A stretch of DNA of 64,000 bases, taken from Bacteroidota bacterium. Lineage in GTDB: Bacteria > Bacteroidota > Bacteroidia > NS11-12g > UBA9320. The notes under the pieces are model-generated. The model worked only from the letters and a program-made list of their open reading frames with translations. It had not been told where the DNA came from and did not search any database. Every line of letters begins with the position of its first letter. Within the stretch, counting starts at the first letter, position 1. A program made the position numbers and the translations under genes. Positions 27,599 to 36,574 of this stretch are shown here, one piece after another. The stretch spans positions 40,589-104,588 of the forward strand of contig JAIBDD010000007.1 in assembly GCA_024679565.1 (NCBI GenBank). The letters are read 5' to 3'.

Positions 27599-29185
27599 TT
27601 ATCCCGGTAAATTTCGTAAAACAAAACCAAAGGTGCTTCCTTTGTCTAACTCACTTTCGAAGAATATTTCTCCACCCAACAAATCAACATACCTTTTAAT
27701 GATATGTAGGCCCAGTCCAGTTCCTTGCACATTCCCGGAATTGGAGGCTCTAAAGAATCTTTGAAAAAGTTGTTTTTGGTCCTCCTGACTGATACCTATT
27801 CCGTTGTCAGTTACTTTTATACTCAAGTCATTGGCCTCTTTTTCAATGTCAATGCATATGTCCGAATCTTCTTTTGAATACTTAATGGCGTTGCTAAGCA
27901 AATTCGTAAGTATATTTTGAATAACGAAACGGTCGGTATGTATATCGGTATCCTTTAAATTATGTTGTAAGGTAATGTTTTGCCCCGATTTTTTGAGCAT
28001 TTGCATGTCCTCTTTTACTTCGGATGCGCATTCTATAATATCAAAAGCTTTTACAACAGATGTTAGGTTGTTGTTTTCCAACTTTTCTAAACTTAGAAAG
28101 TCATTTAGAATCATGGTGAGATTGCGCACATTGTTTTGAATTCTTTCGGTATGTCTGGTGATTTTTGCAGTTTGGTTAACATCAATGTACTTATTAATCA
28201 AACCCGCTGAACTCAAAATAGTGCTTAAAGGTGTACGAAATTCATGTGAAGCCATGCTGACAAATTTGGACTTCATCTCGTTAAGTTCTTTTTCTTTTTG
28301 AAGCGAATTGTAAATCTCTTTCTCGGCGTTTTTTTGCTGGGTAATATTGCTTTCTACCAACAAAATACGATCTTCCATATGTGCATTATTGACTAGCGGT
28401 ACTGCTCTTACACGAAAGGTATTTTTGTTGTGCTCAAGTTCAAAGGTTGAGGGGATGTCGTCAAACACCACTTGTAGTTTTTGGTTCACCAGGTCTCTTA
28501 GTTTGACCTGGATTACATCAAGGTAGTTTTTCCCTATCAGCTCCTTAGTGCCAAAACCAAAATCGCGTAAGCCTTGACCTTCAATAAACAAGAAATTTAA
28601 GTCTCTGTCTAGTACGCTAATGGTTCCGTTTGGAAAGTTTTGAGCAATCGTTTCGTATAACTTTTGGCTTTCAATTAAGGCATCTTCCGTCTTATTTTTT
28701 TCTTCGATTTCTAGCGCCAATTTCTTATTACTGTCTTCCAGAAGATTTGTTCGGTCTTGTACAATTAACTCAAGATTGTCTACATATTCTTTAAGGTTTG
28801 CTTGGGCTTTTCTTTCCTCGGTTAAATCATGAATAAAGCCAGTAAACATGGTTTCGTTTTCAAGCTTTATTTCGCTCACTGCTAGCCGAAAAGGAAAGAC
28901 TGAGCCATCTTTTCTTAGGCCTTCAACTTCTCTTCCAATGCCAATTATGTTGGCCTTCCGCGTTTTGAGGTAATTCTGAATATATCCGTCATGGCCACTA
29001 TGATGTGGTTCGGGCATTAGCACATTTATGTTTTTGCCTAGGAGATCCTCTTTCGTATAACCAAAAAGTTTTGTCACTGCGGCATTAATTTCCTCAATAA
29101 CTCCTCTTGAACTTATTAGGATGATGCCATCTATAGCCGTTTCAAAAACGGACTTAAATTTTAATGAAAGTTCAATCTTGTTCAT
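27599..29185 (-). CDS. FixL-like PAS sensor histidine kinase
   Basis: A 528-residue cytoplasmic kinase without transmembrane segments. PAS1 (about 10-125) contains the FixL-type signature LMPEPHH..HDGYIQNY; H65 lies where the haem-binding His of FixL is, and R85 (IIGIGREVEG) where the ligand-pocket Arg lies. A coiled linker (126-170) and PAS2 (about 175-285) follow. HisKA has H314 in SHEFRTPL; the ATPase domain has N432, DNGIGI (460-465) and GTGLGL (488-493). Similar PAS domains do not always bind haem, so oxygen sensing is a hypothesis. It is divergent from msrB and followed by the REC-CRP gene. Confidence 0.9.
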   Translation of the reverse strand: MNKIELSLKFKSVFETAIDGIILISSRGVIEEINAAVTKLFGYTKEDLLGKNINVLMPEPHHSGHDGYIQNYLKTRKANIIGIGREVEGLRKDGSVFPFRLAVSEIKLENETMFTGFIHDLTEERKAQANLKEYVDNLELIVQDRTNLLEDSNKKLALEIEEKNKTEDALIESQKLYETIAQNFPNGTISVLDRDLNFLFIEGQGLRDFGFGTKELIGKNYLDVIQVKLRDLVNQKLQVVFDDIPSTFELEHNKNTFRVRAVPLVNNAHMEDRILLVESNITQQKNAEKEIYNSLQKEKELNEMKSKFVSMASHEFRTPLSTILSSAGLINKYIDVNQTAKITRHTERIQNNVRNLTMILNDFLSLEKLENNNLTSVVKAFDIIECASEVKEDMQMLKKSGQNITLQHNLKDTDIHTDRFVIQNILTNLLSNAIKYSKEDSDICIDIEKEANDLSIKVTDNGIGISQEDQKQLFQRFFRASNSGNVQGTGLGLHIIKRYVDLLGGEIFFESELDKGSTFGFVLRNLPG

Positions 29186-29250
29186 ACGTAATACTGCGTC
29201 CCAAAGGTAATTTTAAAACTTTGGCCTTTTTTGTAAAATATCACTTGCCT

Positions 29251-29270
29251 ACTATGACCGCTGTCATAGT
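29251..29270. promoter_or_regulatory. Perfect inverted repeat with CRP/FNR-like core
   Basis: ACTATGAC, 4-nt spacer CGCT, GTCATAGT: perfect 8-bp arms with a central TGA-N6-TCA, the layout of CRP/FNR-family operators. It lies in the 178-nt gap between the PAS kinase gene and msrB, so the REC-CRP regulator may bind it. Confidence 0.5.
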
Positions 29271-29363
29271 TGAACTCAACGTTAAACACCCTGTTTTTGT
29301 CGATATAAATGTGTAAGCAATGCACAAATAAAACCAACTAAGCGTAAAACTCGTTTAATAAGT

Positions 29364-30410
29364 ATGAAGTATGTGATTCACAAAACAATTATGGTAGGTT
29401 TATCCTTACTATTACTGATCAATTGTAACGGACAAAGTAAAGAGCAGACAAAAACTCAAGGACAGATGATAACAGGAAAGAATATTAAACTAGATGTCGA
29501 TTCAATCGTAAATGATATCCCAGAGTTATTAAGCAATAAATCAACGTGGTTTCAACAAGACAAATCGTTAATGGTGGCCAATCCAACATCAAAGATTGTT
29601 TTAGATTTATTGGGTAGTGATTGGAATGATTCAAAGCCTACATTTATAGCATTTCTTGGTGATTTGAACGACCCTGTTTACAAAACGGCGCTGGCACACT
29701 ACAATGCGATGGCTCCAAAAGTTGACGCGTTTGGTTTACAAACCGTGATTGTTTCAAATGGTGAAGAGGTAGGGTTGAACAATAACGCACTCGTGAAGTT
29801 TAACAGTAATAGCGAAATCCTCCATGGAGTTGACTCATCAGTACAGATACCAAAGTCGTGGGCAGATGTTATTGTCGACGGCTATAACATAGACGTCAGT
29901 CATCAGTATGCTTTACTGCTAGATGAAAAGCAAGAGGTTATTAAGGTTTGGTCCAGTCAAGTATTTACTGATTTTGTAGACCCAGTTGAGGTTAAGAGAT
30001 CATTTTTAACAGCTGTATTTGATATAAAAGACGGTTCGACTTTTAAACCTTACAATGAGCTAAATGATTTTGAGAATTACGTCATTGCTCAAAAAGGTAC
30101 AGAGCGGGCTTATACCGGAGAATATTTCAATCATAAAGCTAGTGGTATTTATACCTGCAGAAGATGTAATGCGCCATTGTACTGGAGTGCAGACAAGTTT
30201 GATTCCCAATGTGGTTGGCCAAGTTTTGATGATGAAATTGACGGTATGGTCACACGAAAGTTAGATGCAGACGGTCGACGAACGGAGATAATTTGCTCTA
30301 CCTGTGAAGGTCATCTTGGTCATGTGTTCGAAGGTGAGCAAATGACTGACAAAAACATTCGACATTGTGTGAATTCAGTCTCCATCAAATTCAAACCTTT
30401 AAACAAATAG
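29364..30410 (+). CDS. msrB: Peptide-methionine (R)-S-oxide reductase with N-terminal redoxin-like domain
   Basis: A 348-residue lipoprotein (lipobox LLLINC, Cys at about 21). The C-terminal MsrB domain (about 225-345) has the two zinc CxxC pairs (CRRC, CSTC), GWPSF and the catalytic Cys in RHCVNS. The preceding 180 residues look like a redoxin-type fold ([23 protein letters not shown]) but contain no cysteine, so they cannot do normal thiol chemistry. It is 1 nt upstream of msrA and divergent from the PAS kinase. Confidence 0.9.
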   Translation: MKYVIHKTIMVGLSLLLLINCNGQSKEQTKTQGQMITGKNIKLDVDSIVNDIPELLSNKSTWFQQDKSLMVANPTSKIVLDLLGSDWNDSKPTFIAFLGDLNDPVYKTALAHYNAMAPKVDAFGLQTVIVSNGEEVGLNNNALVKFNSNSEILHGVDSSVQIPKSWADVIVDGYNIDVSHQYALLLDEKQEVIKVWSSQVFTDFVDPVEVKRSFLTAVFDIKDGSTFKPYNELNDFENYVIAQKGTERAYTGEYFNHKASGIYTCRRCNAPLYWSADKFDSQCGWPSFDDEIDGMVTRKLDADGRRTEIICSTCEGHLGHVFEGEQMTDKNIRHCVNSVSIKFKPLNK

Positions 30411-30411
30411 T

Positions 30412-31068
30412 ATGAAACAAATAGTAAGATCAATTGTTCCTCTTTTGTTGCTTTTACCTTTCTTTGGGTGTGCGCAAAACGGGGATAAAGAAAATGATAA
30501 CAGTGAAGATATGACAGAACAAACAGATAATTTAAATCTTGATACAGCGACTTTCGGAGCTGGATGTTTTTGGTGTGTTGAAGCCGTTTTTCAACAGATG
30601 AAAGGCGTGCACAAGGTTGAGTCTGGGTATGCCGGAGGATTTATTAAAAACCCTACCTATAAAGAGGTTTGTTCTGGTCAAACAGGTCATGCAGAAGTAG
30701 CTAGAATTTGGTTTGATTCGTCGATTATTTCTTATGAAACGTTGCTGGAAATATTTTGGCATTCTCACGACCCTACAACCTTAAATCGACAGGGGGGCGA
30801 TGAAGGAACTCAATACCGATCGGTAATATATTATCACAACGACGCCCAGAAGTTGCTGGCGGCAGCAAGCAAATCAGCCACCGATACGAGTGGTCTTTGG
30901 CCAAATCCCATTGTGACTGAAATTACGGCTGTGCCGACGTACTACCCTGCTGAGAACTATCATCAGAATTATTTGAACAACAACCCAAACCAACCGTATT
31001 GCTCGGCCGTGGTTGGGCCAAAAGTGCAAAAGGTGCGGAAGCAATTCAAACACCTATTGAAGAAGTAA
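30412..31068 (+). CDS. msrA: Peptide-methionine (S)-S-oxide reductase, lipoprotein
   Basis: A 218-residue enzyme with a lipobox signal (LPFFGCAQN). The catalytic motif is FGAGCFWCVEAVF, followed by VESGYAGG, GHAEVARI, HDPTTLNRQGGDEGTQYRS and the C-terminal QPYC with resolving Cys. It reduces the S-epimer of methionine sulfoxide; with MsrB it covers both epimers in the periplasm. Both being lipoproteins indicates envelope repair. It is convergent with tilS, 7 nt apart. Confidence 0.93.
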   Translation: MKQIVRSIVPLLLLLPFFGCAQNGDKENDNSEDMTEQTDNLNLDTATFGAGCFWCVEAVFQQMKGVHKVESGYAGGFIKNPTYKEVCSGQTGHAEVARIWFDSSIISYETLLEIFWHSHDPTTLNRQGGDEGTQYRSVIYYHNDAQKLLAAASKSATDTSGLWPNPIVTEITAVPTYYPAENYHQNYLNNNPNQPYCSAVVGPKVQKVRKQFKHLLKK

Positions 31069-31075
31069 GACGTAG

Positions 31076-32410
31076 CTAATTTTTCCTGGTAAGTGTTATA
31101 TGGAGTACTTCTGTTGACGGATGAAGTTTGCCCAAGTCAAGCTTAAAACGTTCGGAGAAGCATAAACCGCCTACCCAGAGAATGGTATTCTTTACACAAA
31201 AAATGGGTACCTCCTGTTTTAAAGCGGAGGCTATTTTGTTATCTGTGAATACATCACTTACCAATTTATGCCCGCGCATGCCAAATGGTTGAATTTGGTC
31301 TGCTTGATTCCACGACCGCACCTCAATGGACTGTTCTAAACATGTCGATTCAATAGCAATTTCATTCTTAGGCAATGGAAAGTGCAAGTCTTTTAGGCTT
31401 CCATGAGCAAGGGTAATGCTATAACCTTCATAGTCGAAACCACCCTTTTGGGTTAGCATTAATGGTGCTTCGGATTTGTCTGTGATGGATTTAAGGATAA
31501 AGTAGTCTCTGTCGGAATGCAGTTCGTGCGAAGGTGATTCAATACGTTTTCCAACTTCATTAGACTCCAGTAGCTGTTTTATTTGAGTGATATCAAAATG
31601 CCCATTGAGTACTAATTTAGACACAATGATGTGGGGGTGTGGAAAACTGTAAAGTTCATTTTTTGGGATAAATACAACGTTGCCAGTCGTTTTTACGTGT
31701 CGATGTTTAAAGTCGGAAACTAAGGCATCAAGTAATTCAACAGACTCTTTTATCTTGTTTGCGTTGCCAAGAAATGTTCGTTCAAACCCGCTGTCTATGT
31801 GCGCAAGTTCAGGGCTTACATGATGTCGAATCGAATTTCTTAAATAGGCGTCAGAATGATTACTGCTGTCTACCCTAAAAGCGATTTTATGGTCAGTCGC
31901 ATAGGTTCTAATTTCGGAAGAGCTAAATTGAAGCATCGGTCGTAAAATGGAACCTCTCTTCACTGGAATACCTGATAAGCCGTTTATCCCAGTACCACGT
32001 AGCTGATTAATCATCATAGTTTCGGCGTTGTCCGACAGATTGTGTGCCGTACAAACCCACGAACAGTTTTCATTTTCTAACACCTCTTCAAACCACTTGT
32101 ATCTTAACTCGCGTGCAGCTTCTTGAATGGAGGTTTTATTTACCCGGCTATATCCAATGGTGTCAAACGATTTGGTCAAAAATGGTATTGAATGACTGTT
32201 GCAGAAGTCCGCAACAAATGACTGATCATCATCGCTTTCTTTACCGCGCAGCTGAAAGTTGCAGTGTGCTACAACTACGTTTATGCCCAATTGCGACATT
32301 AAGTAGGTCATAACGATGCTGTCGGCACCACCACTAACGGCACAGAGTATTCGGTCGGTTTTTTTTACCATTCCTTCGTTAAATAGGATATGTCCGAGCC
32401 TTTCTTGCAT
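31076..32410 (-). CDS. tilS: tRNA(Ile)-lysidine synthetase
   Basis: A 444-residue enzyme that converts C34 of tRNA-Ile(CAU) to lysidine. The PP-loop SGGADS is at about residues 27-32, with VVAHCNFQLRG, CTAHNLSDNAETMMINQLRGTG (in parts) and the C-terminal TilS domain (WNQADQIQPFGMRGHKLVSD). An essential single-copy gene. The start codons of tilS and the OstA-like gene are only 23 nt apart. Confidence 0.93.
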   Translation of the reverse strand: MQERLGHILFNEGMVKKTDRILCAVSGGADSIVMTYLMSQLGINVVVAHCNFQLRGKESDDDQSFVADFCNSHSIPFLTKSFDTIGYSRVNKTSIQEAARELRYKWFEEVLENENCSWVCTAHNLSDNAETMMINQLRGTGINGLSGIPVKRGSILRPMLQFSSSEIRTYATDHKIAFRVDSSNHSDAYLRNSIRHHVSPELAHIDSGFERTFLGNANKIKESVELLDALVSDFKHRHVKTTGNVVFIPKNELYSFPHPHIIVSKLVLNGHFDITQIKQLLESNEVGKRIESPSHELHSDRDYFILKSITDKSEAPLMLTQKGGFDYEGYSITLAHGSLKDLHFPLPKNEIAIESTCLEQSIEVRSWNQADQIQPFGMRGHKLVSDVFTDNKIASALKQEVPIFCVKNTILWVGGLCFSERFKLDLGKLHPSTEVLHITLTRKN

Positions 32411-32418
32411 TATTTTTG
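32411..32418 (+). promoter_or_regulatory. TATTTTTG -7 element of the OstA-like gene
   Basis: Matches TAnnTTTG, in the 23-nt gap between divergent start codons, 15 nt before the ATG. No -33 TTG is obvious. Confidence 0.3.
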
Positions 32419-32433
32419 TCCCGTTTCAAATCT

Positions 32434-34023
32434 ATGATACCCATCTCGGTAATAAAACCCTTTGTAGGGAAATTAATAATCGCAATTTCAGCATGTATGT
32501 TTGTAGGACTAAGTTCGTCTTATGGGCAAAGTACAATTGAATTATTGGGTGCCGATGTAATTGAATACGACCAAGAGTTTGTTGATGCAGAGCGTGTAAA
32601 AGGAAATGTGCGATTTAAGCAAGACCAAGTTTTTATGAACTGCGATAGTGCGTATTTCTATAGAAAAGACAACAGAATAGAAGCGTATGGCAACATTTAT
32701 ATCAGGCAAAGAGATACATTCAATTTGTGGGGTGACTATCTGGAATACGATGGTGACAAGAAGCAAGCCTATGTACGAGATAATGTGCGTCTTCGTGATC
32801 AAGACATGCAGTTGACAACAGACATGGTGCAATACGTTGTAGAGGCCAAAACGGCGTTTTACACCACTGGAGGAAAGATTGTGAATGGGGCCGATCGACT
32901 AACCAGTAAACAGGGCAGATATTATAGTCGTAGCAAAACGTTTTTCTTCAAAGACAGTGTGTCACTAGTAAACCCAGAATACCAAATGAAGAGCGATACG
33001 TTGAGTTACAACACGTATTCAAAAATTGCTTACTTCTATGGCCCAACATACATTTATAGTGAAGAAAACACTATTTTTTGTCGCTATGGTTGGTACAATA
33101 CCAATGAGAATACCAGCCAGTTTAGTAAAGGGGTCTGGATTCAAGGAAAAGACAACAAGTTGGTAGCCGATAGTCTTTTATATAACAGAAATACGGGTAT
33201 AGGTCAGGCGTTTAGGAATATAACGCTAATAGACACTGTTGAACAAATCAAAATTGAAGGACAGTACGGGATTTCTTATCGCAAAACGGGTAAAACTATG
33301 GTAACAGGTAACCCACTGGCGATAAAGTATTTTGAAGACGATAGCTTGTTTGTTAAGGCCGATACTTTAATAGATTTGGCGGATACCACCGGTCGAAGAT
33401 TATCTGCATTCTACAACACCAAAATACACAAAACGGATATGCAAGGCGTTTCAGATTCTTTGATTTATTCGTTTACGGACTCTACGATTTCTTTATTGGG
33501 TAAACCAGTACTTTGGACTGAAGAGAATCAAATTACAGGAGATACGCTAATTGTGTACAGAAAGAACGGGAATTTACATCGCTTAGAAGTGATTGAAGAG
33601 TCATTCATTGTTTCTTTGGTTCAGCCAGAAGTCTTTAACCAGATTGACGGAAACGATATGACAGCTTATTTTAAACAGAATAAGCTACATAAGGTGAATG
33701 TACAGGGGAACGGGCAAAGCGTATATTATGTAAAAGAAAACGATACTTCATATACTGGAGTCAATCACATGGTGTGTAGTGACATGCTCATTTTTGTTGA
33801 AGACAATACGGTGTCAAATGTGCGGTATTATGATAGTCCTAAAGGAGGATTTTACCCGGTAACGGATTTTCCGTCGGATAAGAAAAAACTGCCAAACTTT
33901 GTGTGGTACCCAGAAAAAAGACCCACGCTTGAATACTTTATGACGGTTAAGGAGGAAAAGGATAGGGAGCGACCCGATGCCGTAAAGGATTTGTTTAACG
34001 AAGAAGAAGAAACGGAAGAATGA
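32434..34023 (+). CDS. OstA-like (LptA/LptD N-domain) envelope protein
   Basis: A protein of about 529 residues with a signal peptide (KLIIAISACMFVGLSSSYGQ) and long OstA/LptA-type beta-jellyroll repeats: DVIEYDQEFVDAERVKGNV, FMNCDSAYFYRKDNRIEAYGNI, ADRLTSKQGRYYSRSKTFFF (in parts). It probably helps move lipopolysaccharide or lipooligosaccharide across the periplasm. No C-terminal LptD barrel is present. The ATG at 32434 is preferred over an upstream TTG. It overlaps the DUF1684 gene by 4 nt. Confidence 0.85.
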   Translation: MIPISVIKPFVGKLIIAISACMFVGLSSSYGQSTIELLGADVIEYDQEFVDAERVKGNVRFKQDQVFMNCDSAYFYRKDNRIEAYGNIYIRQRDTFNLWGDYLEYDGDKKQAYVRDNVRLRDQDMQLTTDMVQYVVEAKTAFYTTGGKIVNGADRLTSKQGRYYSRSKTFFFKDSVSLVNPEYQMKSDTLSYNTYSKIAYFYGPTYIYSEENTIFCRYGWYNTNENTSQFSKGVWIQGKDNKLVADSLLYNRNTGIGQAFRNITLIDTVEQIKIEGQYGISYRKTGKTMVTGNPLAIKYFEDDSLFVKADTLIDLADTTGRRLSAFYNTKIHKTDMQGVSDSLIYSFTDSTISLLGKPVLWTEENQITGDTLIVYRKNGNLHRLEVIEESFIVSLVQPEVFNQIDGNDMTAYFKQNKLHKVNVQGNGQSVYYVKENDTSYTGVNHMVCSDMLIFVEDNTVSNVRYYDSPKGGFYPVTDFPSDKKKLPNFVWYPEKRPTLEYFMTVKEEKDRERPDAVKDLFNEEEETEE

Positions 34024-34628
34024 AAGGATTAGTGACGTTATGTATACTTTGGGTAGGTGCGTTTTCCGCATTTGCTCAATCAGACTATGTTGAATCCATA
34101 GTGAAAGACAGGGCCACTACTGATTCGATTTTTTGTGATACCTCTAAGCATATACTTAGCCAGGAAGAAATTGATGGATTTAAAGGTCTTCGTTACTTTG
34201 AGATTGATACCTCGTATAAAATTGAGGGTAAGTTCAAAAAGAAAACCAAGAAGACGTTTGAGATGCAAACCAGTACAAAACGCAAACCGATTTATCGGCA
34301 ATATGGTTACGTTAAGTTTAAACTAAATGGGAAGAAACATAAACTGTACATCTATCAGCGAATGGTTACAACGCCAGAGTTGAAGCCTGCAAGTGACTAC
34401 TTGTTTTGTCCGTTTAGAGACTTAACCAACAAGGATTCGTCATATGGCGGAGGGAGATATATGGACTTTAAACTAGAATCGATAAAGGATAAGACACTAA
34501 CAATAGATTTTAACACCTGTTATAATCCGTATTGTGCGTATAGTCATCGTTATTCGTGCCCCATTACACCAGTTGAAAACACGCTGGATGTGCGTATTGA
34601 AGCAGGGGTAAAAAAGTGGCACGATTAG
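34020..34628 (+). CDS. DUF1684 family exported protein
   Basis: A 202-residue protein with a signal peptide (VTLCILWVGAFSAFAQ). The DUF1684 pattern is strong: a central FEMQTSTKRKP, YGYVKFKLNGK, GGGRYMDFKLE and the diagnostic FNTCYNPYCAYSHRYSCPI. The function of this family is unknown. It follows the OstA-like gene and overlaps its stop by 4 nt (ATGA). Confidence 0.88.
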   Translation: MKGLVTLCILWVGAFSAFAQSDYVESIVKDRATTDSIFCDTSKHILSQEEIDGFKGLRYFEIDTSYKIEGKFKKKTKKTFEMQTSTKRKPIYRQYGYVKFKLNGKKHKLYIYQRMVTTPELKPASDYLFCPFRDLTNKDSSYGGGRYMDFKLESIKDKTLTIDFNTCYNPYCAYSHRYSCPITPVENTLDVRIEAGVKKWHD

Positions 34629-34653
34629 GAAGAACAGCTGTCGTTTAAAGGAC

Positions 34654-34661
34654 TAAATTTG
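34654..34661 (+). promoter_or_regulatory. TAAATTTG -7 element of panD
   Basis: Matches TAnnTTTG and ends 9 nt before the panD ATG at 34671; a near-leaderless transcript is suggested. Confidence 0.3.
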
Positions 34662-34670
34662 TCAAGAGTT

Positions 34671-35021
34671 ATGATGATCGAAATACTTAAATCGAAAATA
34701 CATAATGTAAGGGTTACTCAAACCGAGTTACGTTACGTTGGGAGTATTACAATTGACGAGGATTTGCTTGATGCCGCCAATATGATTGAGGGAGAAAAAG
34801 TCCTTGTGGTAAATAACAATAACGGAGAACGTTTAGAAACCTACACAATCAAAGGCGAGCGCGGAAGCGGCATGGTGTGTCTTAATGGCGCTGCTGCAAG
34901 AAAGGCGCAATGGGGTGATCAGCTTATAATTATATCATTCGCTCATTTCGATTTTGAGGAAGCAAAGAAATTTGTACCCACTATTATTTTCCCGGATGCC
35001 AATAACAAATTAACGGCTTGA
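34671..35021 (+). CDS. panD: Aspartate 1-decarboxylase
   Basis: A 116-residue pyruvoyl enzyme making beta-alanine for pantothenate. The self-cleavage site is in [10 protein letters not shown] (Gly-Ser), and [23 protein letters not shown] and [10 protein letters not shown] are also characteristic. ATG at 34671 (or the adjacent ATG at 34674) fits the family; a TTG 12 nt upstream is less likely. It overlaps the next gene's TTG by 4 nt. Confidence 0.93.
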   Translation: MMIEILKSKIHNVRVTQTELRYVGSITIDEDLLDAANMIEGEKVLVVNNNNGERLETYTIKGERGSGMVCLNGAAARKAQWGDQLIIISFAHFDFEEAKKFVPTIIFPDANNKLTA

Positions 35022-36010
35022 CACCAAAAACAAAGAAAATATTAAAGAAGCTGCTGTATCCAACTGTGGCCATTTTACTTGTTTTATGGGTATACAATAA
35101 AATTCAGCCCAACGAAGTATTGGCAGATTTAAAAGGCGCTAATTATTTCTGGGTTGCTTTAGCAGCATTGGCTGGTTTATTTAGTCATTTTATTAGGGCG
35201 GTTCGGTGGAAGTTGTTGATTGAGCCAATGGGTTATAAGGCCAGAGTAAGAACCAGTTTTTATGCGGTGATGGTTGGCTATACAGTCAATTATGCAACAC
35301 CACGAGTTGGTGAAGTTGTTCGTTGTGCGCTTAAAAGCAAAACGGACGATATACCCGTTGATAAACTCGTTGGCACCGTTTTTACTGAACGCGTATTTGA
35401 TTTGCTTGTAACCTTACTCGTAACCATAATAGCGGTGTTTTCGCAATATCAACTCATTGAAGATTTTGTAATGAAGGCCTTAAATTCTGCAGAGGGATCT
35501 GGTACAGGCAAACTCTATATTTTAGGTGGACTTGCCCTAGCAGGAATTGCAGGTTTGTTAGTCTATCTGTGGTTAAAAAAGCGTGAGAATAATCCACTAT
35601 TAATTCAGAAAGTTATTGACTTCTTAGATGGTTTGTTCGAAGGAGCTAAGAGTATTTTTAAACTAAAACGGCCTTGGTTGTTTTTGTTGTATACCGTAAT
35701 CATCTGGTTAATGTACTTCTTGGTTTCCTATCTAATCTTTTTTGCTTTGGACGGAACCAGTCATTTGGGTTTAGATGCCGCGGTAACCACACTGATTGTT
35801 GCTACGTTTGCCGTAATTATCCCTGCACCTGGCGGGTTAGGTAGCTTTCATTACTTTGTCCCACAGGGCTTGCTGTTGTATGGCATAAACATAAGCTTAG
35901 GAACAAGTTATGCCATCATATCTCATGGTAGTCAGATGCTCATGATATTAATCGCTGGAGGACTGTCTATGTTGATGATTTGGCTGGAAGAAAGGAAGGC
36001 TTTGCAATGA
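35018..36010 (+). CDS. YbhN/UPF0104-type lipid flippase-like protein
   Basis: A 330-residue membrane protein with about eight helices and the family motifs [35 protein letters not shown] and [13 protein letters not shown]. Relatives include the transmembrane part of MprF. It may move or regulate lipid substrates. TTG start; no ATG precedes the first helix. It overlaps panD by 4 nt and the rfaE2 start by 4 nt, forming one operon. Confidence 0.85.
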   Translation: MTPKTKKILKKLLYPTVAILLVLWVYNKIQPNEVLADLKGANYFWVALAALAGLFSHFIRAVRWKLLIEPMGYKARVRTSFYAVMVGYTVNYATPRVGEVVRCALKSKTDDIPVDKLVGTVFTERVFDLLVTLLVTIIAVFSQYQLIEDFVMKALNSAEGSGTGKLYILGGLALAGIAGLLVYLWLKKRENNPLLIQKVIDFLDGLFEGAKSIFKLKRPWLFLLYTVIIWLMYFLVSYLIFFALDGTSHLGLDAAVTTLIVATFAVIIPAPGGLGSFHYFVPQGLLLYGINISLGTSYAIISHGSQMLMILIAGGLSMLMIWLEERKALQ

Positions 36011-36519
36011 CACATTTAACCCACATACAATCGAAAATACTAGAACGTAGCCAAATTGCTGAGCAAGTGGCGAAGTGGCGGAGTGCTGGCAAGCGCATTG
36101 TGTTTACCAATGGGTGTTTTGATTTATTGCATAAAGGCCACATAGACTATTTAAACCGAGCGGCCGACGAAGGTGATGTCTTGGTAGTGGCGCTAAATAC
36201 CGATACGTCAGTAAGTAAACTAAAGGGGCCAAACAGACCAATTCAAGAGGAGTCTTCAAGGCTTTGGGTAATGGCAAGTTTGGGTTGTGTAGGGGCCGTA
36301 ACGCTATTTGATGAGGAAACACCTATGGCACTGATTAAACAGATACAACCTGATGTTCTTGTTAAAGGTGGTGACTATACCATAGCAACCATTGTTGGTG
36401 CGGAAGAAGTCATGCAATCTGGTGGTGAAGTCAAGGTAATTCCTTTTCTAGAAGGATATTCAACCTCGCGCATAGAAGACAAAATACTACGTTCGGAGGG
36501 TGAATCCCGCAGAAAATAG
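36007..36519 (+). CDS. rfaE2: D-glycero-beta-D-manno-heptose 1-phosphate adenylyltransferase
   Basis: A protein of about 170 residues from the nucleotidyltransferase family. The (H/T)xGH class motif is in TNGCFDLLHKGHIDYL, with ALNTDTSVSKLKGPNRP and the C-terminal YSTSRIEDKI. It is the stand-alone C-terminal half of HldE. The ATG overlaps the flippase stop (ATGA). It supplies activated heptose for the lipopolysaccharide core; the partner kinase is not in the window. Confidence 0.9.
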   Translation: MTHLTHIQSKILERSQIAEQVAKWRSAGKRIVFTNGCFDLLHKGHIDYLNRAADEGDVLVVALNTDTSVSKLKGPNRPIQEESSRLWVMASLGCVGAVTLFDEETPMALIKQIQPDVLVKGGDYTIATIVGAEEVMQSGGEVKVIPFLEGYSTSRIEDKILRSEGESRRK

Positions 36520-36528
36520 GCAGGTTGA

Positions 36529-36536
36529 TATATTTG
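36529..36536 (+). promoter_or_regulatory. TATATTTG -7 element of the LytTR gene
   Basis: Matches TAnnTTTG, 38 nt upstream of the next ATG; no clear TTG at the right spacing. Confidence 0.3.
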
Positions 36537-36574
36537 TCGTATTGCTTGATATGACATAAATAACCTTAAAACCT

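Noticed and set aside
29364..31068. A single bifunctional MsrA/MsrB fusion
   Set aside because: The two domains are in separate genes, each with its own lipobox signal and start codon, with a stop in between.
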